Shown here: piece by piece, positions 35,928 through 46,046 of the stretch
Layout: the number at the start of each line of letters is the position of its first letter
Numbering within the stretch: position 1 is the first letter of the stretch
Source of the DNA: Firmicutes bacterium HGW-Firmicutes-7
Lineage (GTDB): Bacteria; Bacillota; Clostridia; Lachnospirales; Vallitaleaceae
Assembly (NCBI GenBank): GCA_002841375.1
Contig: PGZO01000005.1
Location: 62,001-126,000 of the forward strand
Direction: 5' to 3'
Length of the DNA: 64,000 nt
Program-made: the position numbers and the translations under genes
Notes under the pieces: model-generated
What the model was told of the DNA's origin: nothing
Databases searched by the model: none
What the model saw: only the letters and a program-made list of their open reading frames with translations

Positions 35928-37982
35928 ATGAGCAGATTTAATTATTTTTACGAGACGAACCAAGCATATAAAGAACGTTATAAAAACAGTTTGGAAAAAA
36001 TTAAACAGATTGAAGCGGATACGAAGAAGGAAGGAAAATATAATGCTTATTTTAATAGTGCATGCAACTATGTACTATTGATAGATAAGCTTAATATTGA
36101 TTTGTGCGAGGATTATTTTATTACGAATTCTTTCGATGCGCTTAAAACAGCGAATGAAAAATTATATAAACCTGTATTAAACAACGAATATGAAAGCAGT
36201 TATGCCAATCCTGAGAAGTGTGTTCAGCTATTTGGAAAAGAAACAGGGCAAAGTTTATGCTGTTTATATACAAAAATTCTAAATTACATTCCGTTGGTTA
36301 TCGAAAATCAACTAGGGCTAATCGTAGGAACGAATGAGACATTAATTCGAGCATTTGAAGCTATTTCACAGGAAGAGTTAATTCAAATTGATAAGTTAAT
36401 TTATGCAGAAACAATGGAGAATATGGATTTAATGGTTGAGGCGAGTATACTTAGAAAATTTGATCCTGAGTTTAATTATTATTCTGAAATACTTTTAGAA
36501 TCAGATTTAACAGATTTAAGGTATTTATTTAAATATGGGTTGTATATCGGTGAGAATGAGATTAAGACAGCCCAATATCTTAATACACTATCTGAAGAAA
36601 AAATTAGTAGGATGGCAGCTGTCTTTACAGAAGGGTTTGAGAGAGGCTATAAGAATGGCAATAAGGAAATGCCTCTATCTGAAAAAAGGTCAATTAATCT
36701 AGCGTATCCTATTGGTTTTGAAAGAGTCATTAGAAAAGCGGCATATAATTTTGCAAGCTTGAATTTGAAGCCAATCGTTTATACAGACCCGTTTACTGCA
36801 GCAAGACCTCGATTGATTTCTACAAAGCCAAATCATCAATATAGCTATGATCATCGATTTGATGAAGCACTATATTATTGCAAGGAATTTACTGATGCAT
36901 ATGAACAAGCATATGCTACTAGTTTAGAAAATCATAAAGATATCATAAAAGTTATGGCTGGACCTGCTGTGCAGGAATCCTTTGGAGAAGAGCCATTTAC
37001 TCCAAAAAGTAAGCGGGATAGCATCTCCTATAATGATGAGCAAACAGAATTAAAAAATGCACACACAACAGTTATAAATAAAAATTTCAAAAAGTATTTG
37101 CCCAACAGTGCTGCTAGCTTTGTCATTATTACTTATCCAGTACCAGAGATTGGTGATAAGTATGAGGAAATATTTGATGAAATAATTAAAATAAATACGT
37201 TAAGTAACGATGTTTACGACAGAATCCACAAAATTATTATTGATACCCTTGATCTTGGTGAATTTGTTCATGTTGTTGGTAAAGGAAATAACAAAACCGA
37301 CATTATGGTTAAACTACATCCGTTATCAAATCCTGAAAAAGAGACTAATTTTGAAAATTGTACCGCGGATGTTAATATACCAGTTGGTGAAGTTTTCACT
37401 TCTCCACTTTTAACAGGTACAAATGGAATAATTCATGTTTCTCAAGTATATTTAAATGATTTAAAATATGAAGAATTTGAAATGACCTTTAAGGATGGTA
37501 TGATTGAAGCGTATACTTGTTCAAATTTCGATAATCAGGAAGAGAATAAGAAGTTTATATATGAAAATCTACTTCATCCGCATAAAACCTTACCACTAGG
37601 TGAATTCGCGATTGGAACGAACACTACTGCCTATGTTATGGCAAGAAAATATAATATAAATCATGTATTACCGATTCTTATTGCAGAAAAAACCGGTCCT
37701 CATTTTGCTATCGGAGATACTTGCTTCTCCTGGAGCGAAGATCAATACGTGTGCAACTCAGACGGTAAAGAAATTATAGCAAGAGATAATGAGAAATCCA
37801 TCAAAAGAAAAACGGATCTCAGCCAAGCATATACCTATAAGCATACGGATGTTACAATTCCTTATGATGAGCTTGAATTGATTGAGGTAATTACTAAAAA
37901 TAACGAAAAGATTACTATAATAAAGGACGGAAGGTTCGTTTTACAAGGCACCCAATTATTGAATGAAGCTTTTAATTATTGA
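35928..37982 (+). CDS. M29 family metallo-aminopeptidase with large N-terminal extension
   Basis: A 684-residue protein. Its C-terminal half (about 355-684) matches the thermophilic aminopeptidase M29 family: DVNIPVGEVFTSP (Glu488), LPLGEFAIGTNT (Glu559) and EKTGPHFAIGDT (His592, Asp597), which fit the dinuclear metal ligands. Classical M29 enzymes have about 370-415 residues. The extra N-terminal ~340 residues here are helical, carry no recognised motif and are seen in a longer clostridial variant of the family. It would remove N-terminal residues from peptides in the cytoplasm. GGAGGG precedes the ATG. It lies 32 bp after gatB and may be read through from that operon. Confidence 0.85.
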   Translation: MSRFNYFYETNQAYKERYKNSLEKIKQIEADTKKEGKYNAYFNSACNYVLLIDKLNIDLCEDYFITNSFDALKTANEKLYKPVLNNEYESSYANPEKCVQLFGKETGQSLCCLYTKILNYIPLVIENQLGLIVGTNETLIRAFEAISQEELIQIDKLIYAETMENMDLMVEASILRKFDPEFNYYSEILLESDLTDLRYLFKYGLYIGENEIKTAQYLNTLSEEKISRMAAVFTEGFERGYKNGNKEMPLSEKRSINLAYPIGFERVIRKAAYNFASLNLKPIVYTDPFTAARPRLISTKPNHQYSYDHRFDEALYYCKEFTDAYEQAYATSLENHKDIIKVMAGPAVQESFGEEPFTPKSKRDSISYNDEQTELKNAHTTVINKNFKKYLPNSAASFVIITYPVPEIGDKYEEIFDEIIKINTLSNDVYDRIHKIIIDTLDLGEFVHVVGKGNNKTDIMVKLHPLSNPEKETNFENCTADVNIPVGEVFTSPLLTGTNGIIHVSQVYLNDLKYEEFEMTFKDGMIEAYTCSNFDNQEENKKFIYENLLHPHKTLPLGEFAIGTNTTAYVMARKYNINHVLPILIAEKTGPHFAIGDTCFSWSEDQYVCNSDGKEIIARDNEKSIKRKTDLSQAYTYKHTDVTIPYDELELIEVITKNNEKITIIKDGRFVLQGTQLLNEAFNY

Positions 37983-38002
37983 TAAATCATAGAACAGGGA
38001 AT

Positions 38003-38063
38003 ACACGGGGACGCTCTTTATACCACATGACAAGTACATGTGGAATAAAGAGCGTCCCCGTGT
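38003..38063. repeat. 61-nt near-perfect hairpin, REP-like (GGGGACG type)
   Basis: A 19-bp perfect stem (38003-38021 with 38045-38063), one A-A mismatch, then 7 more paired bases (38023-38029 with 38037-38043) surround a 7-nt loop. The arm begins ACACGGGGACGCTCTTTAT. Sequences with this GGGGACG/TCTTT pattern are widespread extragenic palindromes in Clostridia and other phyla, often linked to REP-associated tyrosine transposases; that link is from general knowledge. There is no T tract on either side. It lies exactly where the RHS homology begins. Confidence 0.85.
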
Positions 38064-41000
38064 TATTTATATGAAGCTGAGCCTAAAATCGGGAATAATG
38101 AAGTAGTGACTGGTATTATTGGAATATTCCAGTTCAAAACATATATGTAACCCTAAAGGAGATTTACTATCCTACAGGACTGAAAACTGTGTATAATTTT
38201 ACAGGAGGAACTAAGAACTTCGGAACTGCTGGAAGTATGGATTACTTTAAGGTTAGTGAACGCTATGACTTGAAGGATGGCAACAAGAACAACAAGCTGA
38301 TTTACAAATATTTCAATGAGCCAGACGGATATCCTAAGTATAAGGACTCACCTATAGATGAAAGCTATAAGTACTTTACAGAAGAAACAGATAGCAAGGG
38401 GCTGACTACAAGGTACCAATATAATTCTAAGCACCAGATGTACTTAAAGCAGCAGATAAAAGATAAGGTTTTGTTCGAAAGCTGGATAGCCTATCAAAAT
38501 ATATACAATCTTCCTGAGCGGTATGACAACAAAACGTTTAACGAGACGGGTGACTATATTACGAAGACAGATCTGTATAAATATGATTTTAGAGGAAATT
38601 TAATTGAAGAGAACCATCCAGAAAGTAATATGGACATTTCTTCCGAGGAAAGGAAAATAACCTATAGCTACAGCTATGAGTACAATCTTCTAACCAGTAA
38701 AAGGTATAAGCAGGATAAGGATACTGAGGTACAAATAAAATATGACTTAAGTGAAGATAGAAAGAATGTGGCATCAGAAGGCATTTACTCCAATGGAAAC
38801 CTAACAACTCTTAAGAACTATAATTATGACAATACTGGTAATATGATAAGTATTTCTCAGGAGAAAGAACCTGGAAAGTGGTCTGTAAGTAGGTTTGAAT
38901 ACGATTCCAAGTATAAAAATGCTTATTTGACGGCGGTTATATATGAAGGGGTTAAAGATGTAGATGGATATTCTAGAGATATTAAGTTGAATTATGACTA
39001 TGACTTAACAACAGGTAATAGAATAAGTGTTACCGATGGGAATGGTAACTTAACAAGTTATGAATATGATGTATTAAACAGGATTACAAAAGAAATTCTT
39101 CCAGACAATCTATCCCATACCTACAGCTATGATGACAAGAATAATATTCTTATCAGGTCTGATGCCAATGGCAATAGTCTTACTTATTATTACGACAGTA
39201 TAGGAAATCTGCTCAAAGTACTTGAGCCCGCTAAAAACATTCAGCTTGCAGAATTTCAATATGATGAAGAAGAGACGCTTATAGGTAGTTATGATGGAAA
39301 TAAAAACCTGATACAATATACCTATGATGACCTCAGAAGAATAACCTCTGTAACCAATATGGATTCAAATAGTATTGTACTTCAAAGGAAAGAGATAATT
39401 TATGACAATGCTTACGTGGATCGATATGGTAACAAATACTACAGGGTAACAGTCAGAGAAAAAGGTGATGTGGCAGATCGCATAATGCATTATTATTTCG
39501 ATTCCTTTGAAAGGTTGGTAAAGCTAGGAAGAGAGGTAGATAGCAGGGAAGAAACCGCCTACTATAATTTCAACTACCTTGGAAGCCTTGTGGAGAATAC
39601 GGACTTTGCTGGAAGTAAGACATCAAATGTGTATGACTCTCTTGGGAGGATAATTAAGACAATTGATGCTAGGGGCAAGGAGAGGAAATTTACATATGAT
39701 GGGCTAGGCAATATGATCTCAACGACCGATGAATTAGGAATTACTGTTTTTGCAGAATATGATTCACTTGGAAGAAAAACGCTTGAACGAATTCCCTTTG
39801 ATGGTAGTACATACAGTGTAACAAAGAGCTACTATGACAACTCAGGAAATCTCACTAAAACAATTGACCCAGAAGGATATGTTACAAAACAGTTTTATAA
39901 TAATCGTAATCTGGTGTACGGTATAGAGCAAGTAATTGACTCAAAGAAGTCAAATGTTGTAAAGATTGAGTATGACGGAGAAGGCAATACATTATCAATT
40001 TTAAAGGGGCTTACCGGTTGGAATGATACCCCATATTCAAGCCAGTCTTTTGAGTATGACGAGCTTAACAGACTGACGGTAATGGCAGATGCCTCCAACA
40101 ATAAGACGCTATATCAGTATGACAACAATGGTAATTTAGTAAAGCAGGCAGATAGAAATGATATTATTACAGAATTTAAATATGACGGGCTAAATCGGTT
40201 AGTAGAAAAGGAGAATTCTAAAGATGGTTCAAAGACTGCCGTTAAGATATCCTATGACCTCTTAGGAGATACACAGAAGATATCAGATGCATCTGGTGAA
40301 ACCTTATTTGATTATGACGTTCTTGGCAGACTCATGTTTACAAACTATCAGAACGGTATTAAGAAGTACTATGAATACGATAGTTCAGATAGAGTGACTA
40401 ATTTCAAGGTGATGCAAGGCGGTATGGAAAGCATCAACCTTGAGTATGAGTACGACAAGGTAGGAAGGCTTGCTTATGTAAATGAAGGAGGTAAGAAGTA
40501 TAACTACCAATTTGATGATGCAGGCAGACTCTTAGAGGAAGAAAACAAGGTAACGGGGCTTAAATCTTTCTACACCTATTACCCTTCTGGACAACTCAAG
40601 AACCTCAATCACTATATAGCTGATGAGTTAAACAACTCTTTTAGCTATACATACGATATGAAAGGCAATGAGATTGAAAAGGATGAAAACGGAACCATAA
40701 CTAAATATCATTATGATGCGTTGGGAAGGCTTAAAACTGCAGAATTGCCAGGAGATAGGTTACAAGATTATGAGTATGATAACCTAAGTAATAGAGCGAA
40801 GCTGGTAGAGATTGACGGAAATTACATAAAGGAAACCGCTTATGTATATGATAAGGATAGTAGGCTCATTTTAAGTGAAACAAAGGCAGGGGATGATCTG
40901 ACAGAGCAGAGGTTTGAATACGATCCGCAAGGCAATCTGGGAAAAAGTATAGAAACCTTTAAATATAATGGTAATCTTACAGCAGAGAAAGAATTAGAAT

Positions 41001-42343
41001 ACCAATACAATGGGTATAATCAATTAGCAATGGTACAAGATCCTGAGGAAAAAATATATGAATATACTTATGACTGGCAGGGGTTAAGGACAAAGAAAGC
41101 CTTTGGAGATGAAGTAATTAACTTTATCAATGAGGGTGGAAACACGATAATTGAAACAGACAGGGATATGCAAATTACTGCTAGAAATATTAGAGGTATT
41201 AAGCTAATTTATAGAGAAACTGATGTAGCAAGTTCGGATTCAACATACTTAGGCTATATTCATAATGGACATGGTGATATAATAGGGTTGACAAATGAAA
41301 ATGGAAACATTGTCAAGGATTACGCTTATGATCCATTTGGAAGAGATGATATAAAACCTAGAGAAGGATTCGGTAATAATAGGACTACTCAGATATGGAT
41401 GGATGAAGTAGAAGAGATTGACAATCCATTTAGGTACTCTGGAGAATATTATGATGAAGAAACAGGTAATATTTATCTAAGGGCGAGGTACTATAATCCA
41501 TCAATTGGTAGATTCACACAGGAAGATACCTTTTGGGGTGATGGATTAAACATATACACTTATGTACATAATAACCCATTAACTTACATAGACCCAAGTG
41601 GGCATGTAGCAGAAGTTAGTAATGGATCATGGTATAATCCAGTTACAGGGAATATTGTTGATAAAAGAGGTAATGCGGGTGGTTCAACTGATTCCACCTT
41701 GGGGAAAGTAATGAGAACTAATCCAAACAGCTATCCATATGACATGAAAGCTGAAGGATTTAATAAATCACAACAGTATTATCTTGCTTGGTATTATGGG
41801 ACTAAAGCCTATGAAAGACTTGATAATGCTACTTTAAGTCATAACTCATATCTTGTTTATAAACTAGATAAATTACGCAAAGCTGGAGATGATTTATCGA
41901 AATTAACTGTAGCTGAATTAGATAAAATGAGTTTTGATAATGCAAGCTTTTGGTATAAAGCTGATTCAGCCGCATTAGCTACATTTGGTGCCTATAATAC
42001 ATATTTGTTTGCAAAAGGAACGTTAAAGACTGTTGAATTACCAGATACAAAATTTACCACAAGCAAGCTACAGCATGAGCTTAAACATGCAGGTGATTTT
42101 GGGGTAACTGGTAACTGGAATAAGGCAACTGGAGAAGCATATCAGAAAGCTGTCCAAACTCACATTAATACTGCAACAGATGTTTATAAGTCAACTTATA
42201 GAGGTCAGGATGTTAATGTATTCATTAATAAGAGTACCGGGGTTGGGGCTTATACAGACCTGTCAGGAAGTTATATAGGTGGGTGGAAATTTAGTACTGA
42301 CCAAATGAATTTTCATTTAACAAATGGTACAAAAATTAAATAA
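38064..42343 (+). pseudogene. 5'-truncated, frameshifted RHS/YD-repeat gene with colicin D-like C-terminal toxin
   Basis: The long open frame (38102-42343; first GTG 38189) encodes about 1384 residues. YD repeats cover residues ~60-1090 (YDxxGN, YDxLGR motifs). The RHS core follows, ending GNIYLRARYYNPSIGRFTQE and NNPLTYIDPSGH (about 1095-1140), then a ~240-residue variable tip. The last ~91 residues resemble colicin D tRNase: LQHELKHAGDFGV with Lys1299, His1300 and Asp1303 aligning to its catalytic Lys-His-x-x-Asp, and GGWKFS near the end. No signal peptide, secretion domain, RBS or credible start is present. In-frame RHS-like coding (EAEPKIGNNEVVTGIIGI) at 38073-38126 lies in another frame and joins through a frameshift near 38120. 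The gene is probably a decayed 5' end with an intact tip. The C/G content of third positions seems higher in the repeat part than in neighbours. Confidence 0.8.
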
Positions 42344-42360
42344 CTAGAGGTGAATATGCT

Positions 42361-42963
42361 GTGGGAAGTTATATAGGAATGGGACTCGTCTATAACGGTA
42401 TACCAGAAAATGGATTGGAGTCAGAATTAAAAAATGTTGTGAATTTTCTTATTTCACATAATGGAAGTATAAATAATATTAAGTTTAGTAAAGATAGGCA
42501 TGGTAATGAATGGACAGAGACTATTATTGATAATAAAGAAAATGAAAATTTCTATTCATATCTTTCTAATGGCTACTTTGGACAGCTTCATTTGATATGT
42601 AATATACTTAGTATACAAAAACTTAATGTATATATACGCATAGAAAAAAACAAAAATTTCTTTGGCTTATTATTAGATATTAGCGAAGAGGAACTGATAG
42701 GAACAGCTTCTATTGAAGACATTGGCAAAATAACAGATAATATCATTGAATTTTTAAATGAACTATATGGATTTACTGTTTTTGCATATGCCTTTTGCGA
42801 TAATGAGGCTGAAATTCAATATTCACCGATAGAGTTTCAATCTCAATCACTTAATGAGGACATTTACTCTATCGTAGCCATACCTGATTTGGAAAATAAA
42901 AATAAATTAAAAATTATCAAAAGTAATTGGCATATAGATGGTCTTACAACGCGTATAATATAA
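42361..42963 (+). CDS. Putative immunity protein for the RHS colicin D-like tip
   Basis: A 200-residue acidic, soluble protein directly after the RHS tip (17-bp gap), the fixed position of immunity genes in polymorphic toxin systems. The GTG start has GAGGTGAA at 42347-42354. It is more than twice the size of the colicin D immunity protein (about 87 residues) and no family is recognised by eye; the opening MGSYIGMGLVYNGIP and the DISEEELIG segment could serve for profile search. Binding to and blocking of the tRNase domain is inferred from position. It is followed by a terminator-like hairpin. Confidence 0.65.
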   Translation: MGSYIGMGLVYNGIPENGLESELKNVVNFLISHNGSINNIKFSKDRHGNEWTETIIDNKENENFYSYLSNGYFGQLHLICNILSIQKLNVYIRIEKNKNFFGLLLDISEEELIGTASIEDIGKITDNIIEFLNELYGFTVFAYAFCDNEAEIQYSPIEFQSQSLNEDIYSIVAIPDLENKNKLKIIKSNWHIDGLTTRII

Positions 42964-42971
42964 GCCTTTTG

Positions 42972-43007
42972 AGGTCACACAGTTTCGGCTGATGTGGCCT
43001 TTCTTTC
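42972..43007 (+). terminator. Terminator after the immunity gene
   Basis: An 8-bp stem with one G-U pair, AGGTCACA (42972-42979) with TGTGGCCT (42993-43000), has a 13-nt loop and is followed by TTCTTTC. Confidence 0.65.
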
Positions 43008-43359
43008 TCTAAATGAAGCTAAGGAGTAAAACCTTATGTACCAGGCACCTAACCTAAGAGAAAGGGGACAGGTACCTTGTTCTTAAGGCGTGATTTAGGA
43101 TTATATTGCAATAAAAAGCAGATTAAAAGTAAGGATATTTTTTCACTGGGGAAAAGCTGGATATATTATTTATTAAAATGACCCTATATGATAGGCAATT
43201 TAAAAGTGAAGTGTCCGCTGTCTCATTTATAATTACATATCAATGGGATACCATCAGTAATAAGCCACTTATCGTTAAGATTACCAATACTGTTGGAAGG
43301 GCAGTAGATACAGAATAACGATACGGTCATGAATGTAATAAAAAATCTTGCACAAAAGA
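43008..43359. other. Gene-poor stretch between the immunity gene and the pur promoter
   Basis: No confident gene. At about 43028-43090 there is a repeat-like element with partly inverted arms (CCTTATGTACC, later GGGGACAGGTACCTTG and AAGG). From 43133 a 61-codon open frame, with an internal ATG at 43178, ends at 43318 in PLIVKITNTVGRAVDTE. It has no ribosome binding site and may be a gene remnant. Nothing else was recognised. Confidence 0.6.
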
Positions 43360-43403
43360 AAATCCGAATATTATTTTAATTTTGTCAATAAATGTTCGGA
43401 AAA
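43360..43403 (+). promoter_or_regulatory. Two inverted PurBox-like sites (PurR operator)
   Basis: AAATCCGAATATT (43360-43372) matches the PurBox form AWWWCCGAACWWT with one change. AATGTTCGGAAAA (43391-43403) is a second box on the other strand, with CCGAACATT intact. They are separated by 18 bp and lie just upstream of the -35 box, about -83 to -71 and -52 to -40 relative to the likely start. This is close to the arrangement known for the Bacillus pur operon. Confidence 0.75.
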
Positions 43404-43407
43404 ACCA

Positions 43408-43436
43408 TTGACTATTGGACGGATTATTTGTAAAAT
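43408..43436 (+). promoter_or_regulatory. pur operon promoter
   Basis: TTGACT (43408-43413), a 17-bp spacer and TAAAAT (43431-43436) lie immediately downstream of the PurBox pair. The leader to purK is about 120 nt; no purine riboswitch was recognised in it. Confidence 0.75.
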
Positions 43437-43563
43437 ATCTAATATAGGATCAACGGCACTTTTAGAAATATAAAAGGTTAGATAGAAAAAACAATTAAGA
43501 GGTGTATAATAAGTTTAGTTAAACTATTATTTGCATCGTTTAATTTAAAGTGAGGAAGCATAT

Positions 43564-44721
43564 ATGAATTGTCTAAAGAAGAAAATCGGAATCATTGGTG
43601 GCGGTCAATTAGGAAAGATGATGATATTAGATGCTAAAAGATTAGGCTTTTATGTAATAACCTTAGACCCAACCTTAAACTGTCCTTCACATAGCTTGTC
43701 AGATGAACATATCGTTGCAGCCTTTGATGATGAAGAGGCGATTAAAAAGCTTGCAGAAAAATCAGATGTAATTACCTATGAGTTTGAGCACATTAGCGTA
43801 ACTGCCTTGGAGAAAATTGAAAGGACAGGTCACGTTGTCTACCCTACAGTAACAAGTCTAGCCATTATTCAAAATAAATTCACACAAAAGTCTTTACTAC
43901 AAGATAAAAATATTCTCGTACCTGAGTTTAAAAAAATAAATAATGAAATAGAAATCAAGGAAATTGGTAATCGTTTTTCCTATCCATTAATGTTGAAATC
44001 CTGTACAGGGGGATATGATGGAAAAGGTAATGCAGTGATCATGGATGAAACGTTTATTGAAAAAGCGTATAAGGAACTTGGTGGAGGTGAAATTCCATTA
44101 ATGGTAGAAAAGTTTGTGCCGTTTATAATGGAAATTTCTGTACTTGCATGTAGAGGAATATCAGGAGATATTGTAGTTTATCCAGTTGGTCAGAATATTC
44201 ATGTTAATAGTATTCTAGATGAAACCATTGTTCCGGCGCCTCTATCAAAAGAATGTACCCTAAAAGCCATGGCACTTGCCCATGATGTTATGGAAATTTT
44301 TCATGGAGTAGGGATGTTTTGCGTTGAAATGTTTGTAACGTCAGAAGACGAAATATTCGTAAATGAAGTAGCACCAAGACCTCATAATTCAGGGCATTAT
44401 ACGATTGAAGGATGCCTTACCAGCCAGTTTGAGCAGCACATAAGAGCCATAACTGGACTACCTTTGGGAGATGTTTCCCTTCGAAGCCCAACAGTAATGA
44501 GAAATCTTCTTGGAGAAGATGAAGCAGATGGGAACACATTCGTTAGTGGATTAGAAGATGTGCTAAAGTTACCAAATGTAAAAGTACACATATACGGTAA
44601 GGAAGAAGTGAAAGCTAAAAGAAAAATGGGACATCTTACGGTGTGTGCAGCAACAGTTGAAGAGGCAAGAAGTCAAGCCATTAAAGCAAAAGCTTTCGTT
44701 AAAATAGTAGCAGAACCTTAA
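43564..44721 (+). CDS. purK: N5-carboxyaminoimidazole ribonucleotide synthase
   Basis: A 385-residue ATP-grasp enzyme that carboxylates AIR with bicarbonate and ATP to N5-[24 protein letters not shown] opens the protein; [26 protein letters not shown] and [17 protein letters not shown] mark the ATP-grasp core and active site. The length is normal. GAGGAAG precedes the ATG. It is the first gene of purKECFMND. Confidence 0.96.
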   Translation: MNCLKKKIGIIGGGQLGKMMILDAKRLGFYVITLDPTLNCPSHSLSDEHIVAAFDDEEAIKKLAEKSDVITYEFEHISVTALEKIERTGHVVYPTVTSLAIIQNKFTQKSLLQDKNILVPEFKKINNEIEIKEIGNRFSYPLMLKSCTGGYDGKGNAVIMDETFIEKAYKELGGGEIPLMVEKFVPFIMEISVLACRGISGDIVVYPVGQNIHVNSILDETIVPAPLSKECTLKAMALAHDVMEIFHGVGMFCVEMFVTSEDEIFVNEVAPRPHNSGHYTIEGCLTSQFEQHIRAITGLPLGDVSLRSPTVMRNLLGEDEADGNTFVSGLEDVLKLPNVKVHIYGKEEVKAKRKMGHLTVCAATVEEARSQAIKAKAFVKIVAEP

Positions 44722-44753
44722 GAATAGATACAAACAATTCATTGGAGGATCGT

Positions 44754-45272
44754 ATGGCAATTAAAGTGGGAATTATTATGGGTAGTGATTCGGATTTACC
44801 TATTATGCAAGAAGCAGCAAAGATGTTAGACTACTTTGGCATTGAGTATGAGTTAACGGTTGTATCGGCACATAGAACGCCAGATAGACTATTTGACTAT
44901 TCAAAAGGAGCGAAGGAGCGTCAATTAAAAGTAATCATTGCTGGGGCTGGAGGTGCAGCTCATCTACCTGGCATGGTTGCAGCGATAACACCGGTTCCTG
45001 TTATTGGGGTTCCAATTAAAACTCAAACCTTAAATGGTATTGATTCGCTTTACTCAATCGTTCAAATGCCACCAGGTATTCCAGTAGCAACGGTTGCAAT
45101 AAATGGCGCAAAGAATGCAGGTATACTTGCGGCACAAATGATTGGAAGTTTTGATGAAGAAGTGCTAAGTAAAGTTGTGCGTTACAAAGAGGAACTAAAA
45201 GAAATGGTAGAAGGTAAAGCAAGTGCACTAGAAAAAGAGGGTTATGAACAGTATATTAATAAGTTCTTATAA
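44754..45272 (+). CDS. purE: N5-carboxyaminoimidazole ribonucleotide mutase
   Basis: A 172-residue class I PurE that moves the carboxyl group of N5-CAIR to give [44 protein letters not shown] and GVPI are diagnostic. The frame reaches a TTG 12 bp upstream, but TTGGAGGATCGT is the RBS for ATG 44754. It works with PurK, in keeping with class I. Confidence 0.96.
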   Translation: MAIKVGIIMGSDSDLPIMQEAAKMLDYFGIEYELTVVSAHRTPDRLFDYSKGAKERQLKVIIAGAGGAAHLPGMVAAITPVPVIGVPIKTQTLNGIDSLYSIVQMPPGIPVATVAINGAKNAGILAAQMIGSFDEEVLSKVVRYKEELKEMVEGKASALEKEGYEQYINKFL

Positions 45273-45301
45273 TATAACTAACGAATAAATGGAGGCATAA
45301 T

Positions 45302-46012
45302 ATGGATAAGTTGGCATTGCTCTATGAAGGAAAAGCAAAAAGGGTGTGGACTACAAATGATAGCGAATTACTTGTAGTAGATTATAAAGATGATGCAACA
45401 GCATTTAATGGCTTGAAAAAAGGTACGATCGATCAAAAGGGTTGTATTAACAATCGAGTATCTAATCATTTAATGAAGGTTTTAGAAGCTAAAGATATTC
45501 CAACGCATTTGGTTGAAGAAATAAGTGATCGTGAAACAGTTGTAAGAAAGGTTGAAATTATACCCATTGAAGTTATTGTAAGAAATATAGCAGCAGGAAG
45601 TCTTAGTAAGAGACTAGGAATTGAAGAAGGAACTAAATTGTCTAAAACTGTACTTGAGTTTTGCTATAAAAATGACGAGCTTGGTGATCCGATGATTAAT
45701 AATTACCATATTTATGCATTAGGACTTGCGAGTCAAGACGAAATTGAAACAATAGCATCCTACTCTTTTCAAATAAATGAAATATTGTCTAAGTATTTAG
45801 CTAAAGTTAATATTGAATTAATTGATTTTAAAATAGAATTTGGGAGAACCTCTAATGGAGAGATGATCTTAGCAGATGAAATATCACCTGACACTTGTCG
45901 TTTTTGGGATTCAATTACGAAAGAAAAATTAGATAAAGATCGTTTTCGTAGAGATTTAGGGAACGTTGAAGGTGCTTACCATGAAATCCTAAAAAGACTT
46001 CTAGGTGAGTAA
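45302..46012 (+). CDS. purC: SAICAR synthetase
   Basis: A 236-residue ATP-dependent ligase joining CAIR and aspartate to SAICAR. LLYEGKAKRVW, KDDATAFNGLKKG, VEIIPIEVIVRNIAAGSL and LADEISPDTCRFWD are typical. The length is normal. GGAGGCATAAT precedes the ATG. Confidence 0.96.
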   Translation: MDKLALLYEGKAKRVWTTNDSELLVVDYKDDATAFNGLKKGTIDQKGCINNRVSNHLMKVLEAKDIPTHLVEEISDRETVVRKVEIIPIEVIVRNIAAGSLSKRLGIEEGTKLSKTVLEFCYKNDELGDPMINNYHIYALGLASQDEIETIASYSFQINEILSKYLAKVNIELIDFKIEFGRTSNGEMILADEISPDTCRFWDSITKEKLDKDRFRRDLGNVEGAYHEILKRLLGE

Positions 46013-46046
46013 TCATATCTAATTGTAACAAATCGGAGGAAGAAAA

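Noticed and set aside
43437-43563. Purine riboswitch in the purK leader
   Set aside because: The conserved loop and junction sequences of the purine aptamer were not seen; the PurBox pair explains control.
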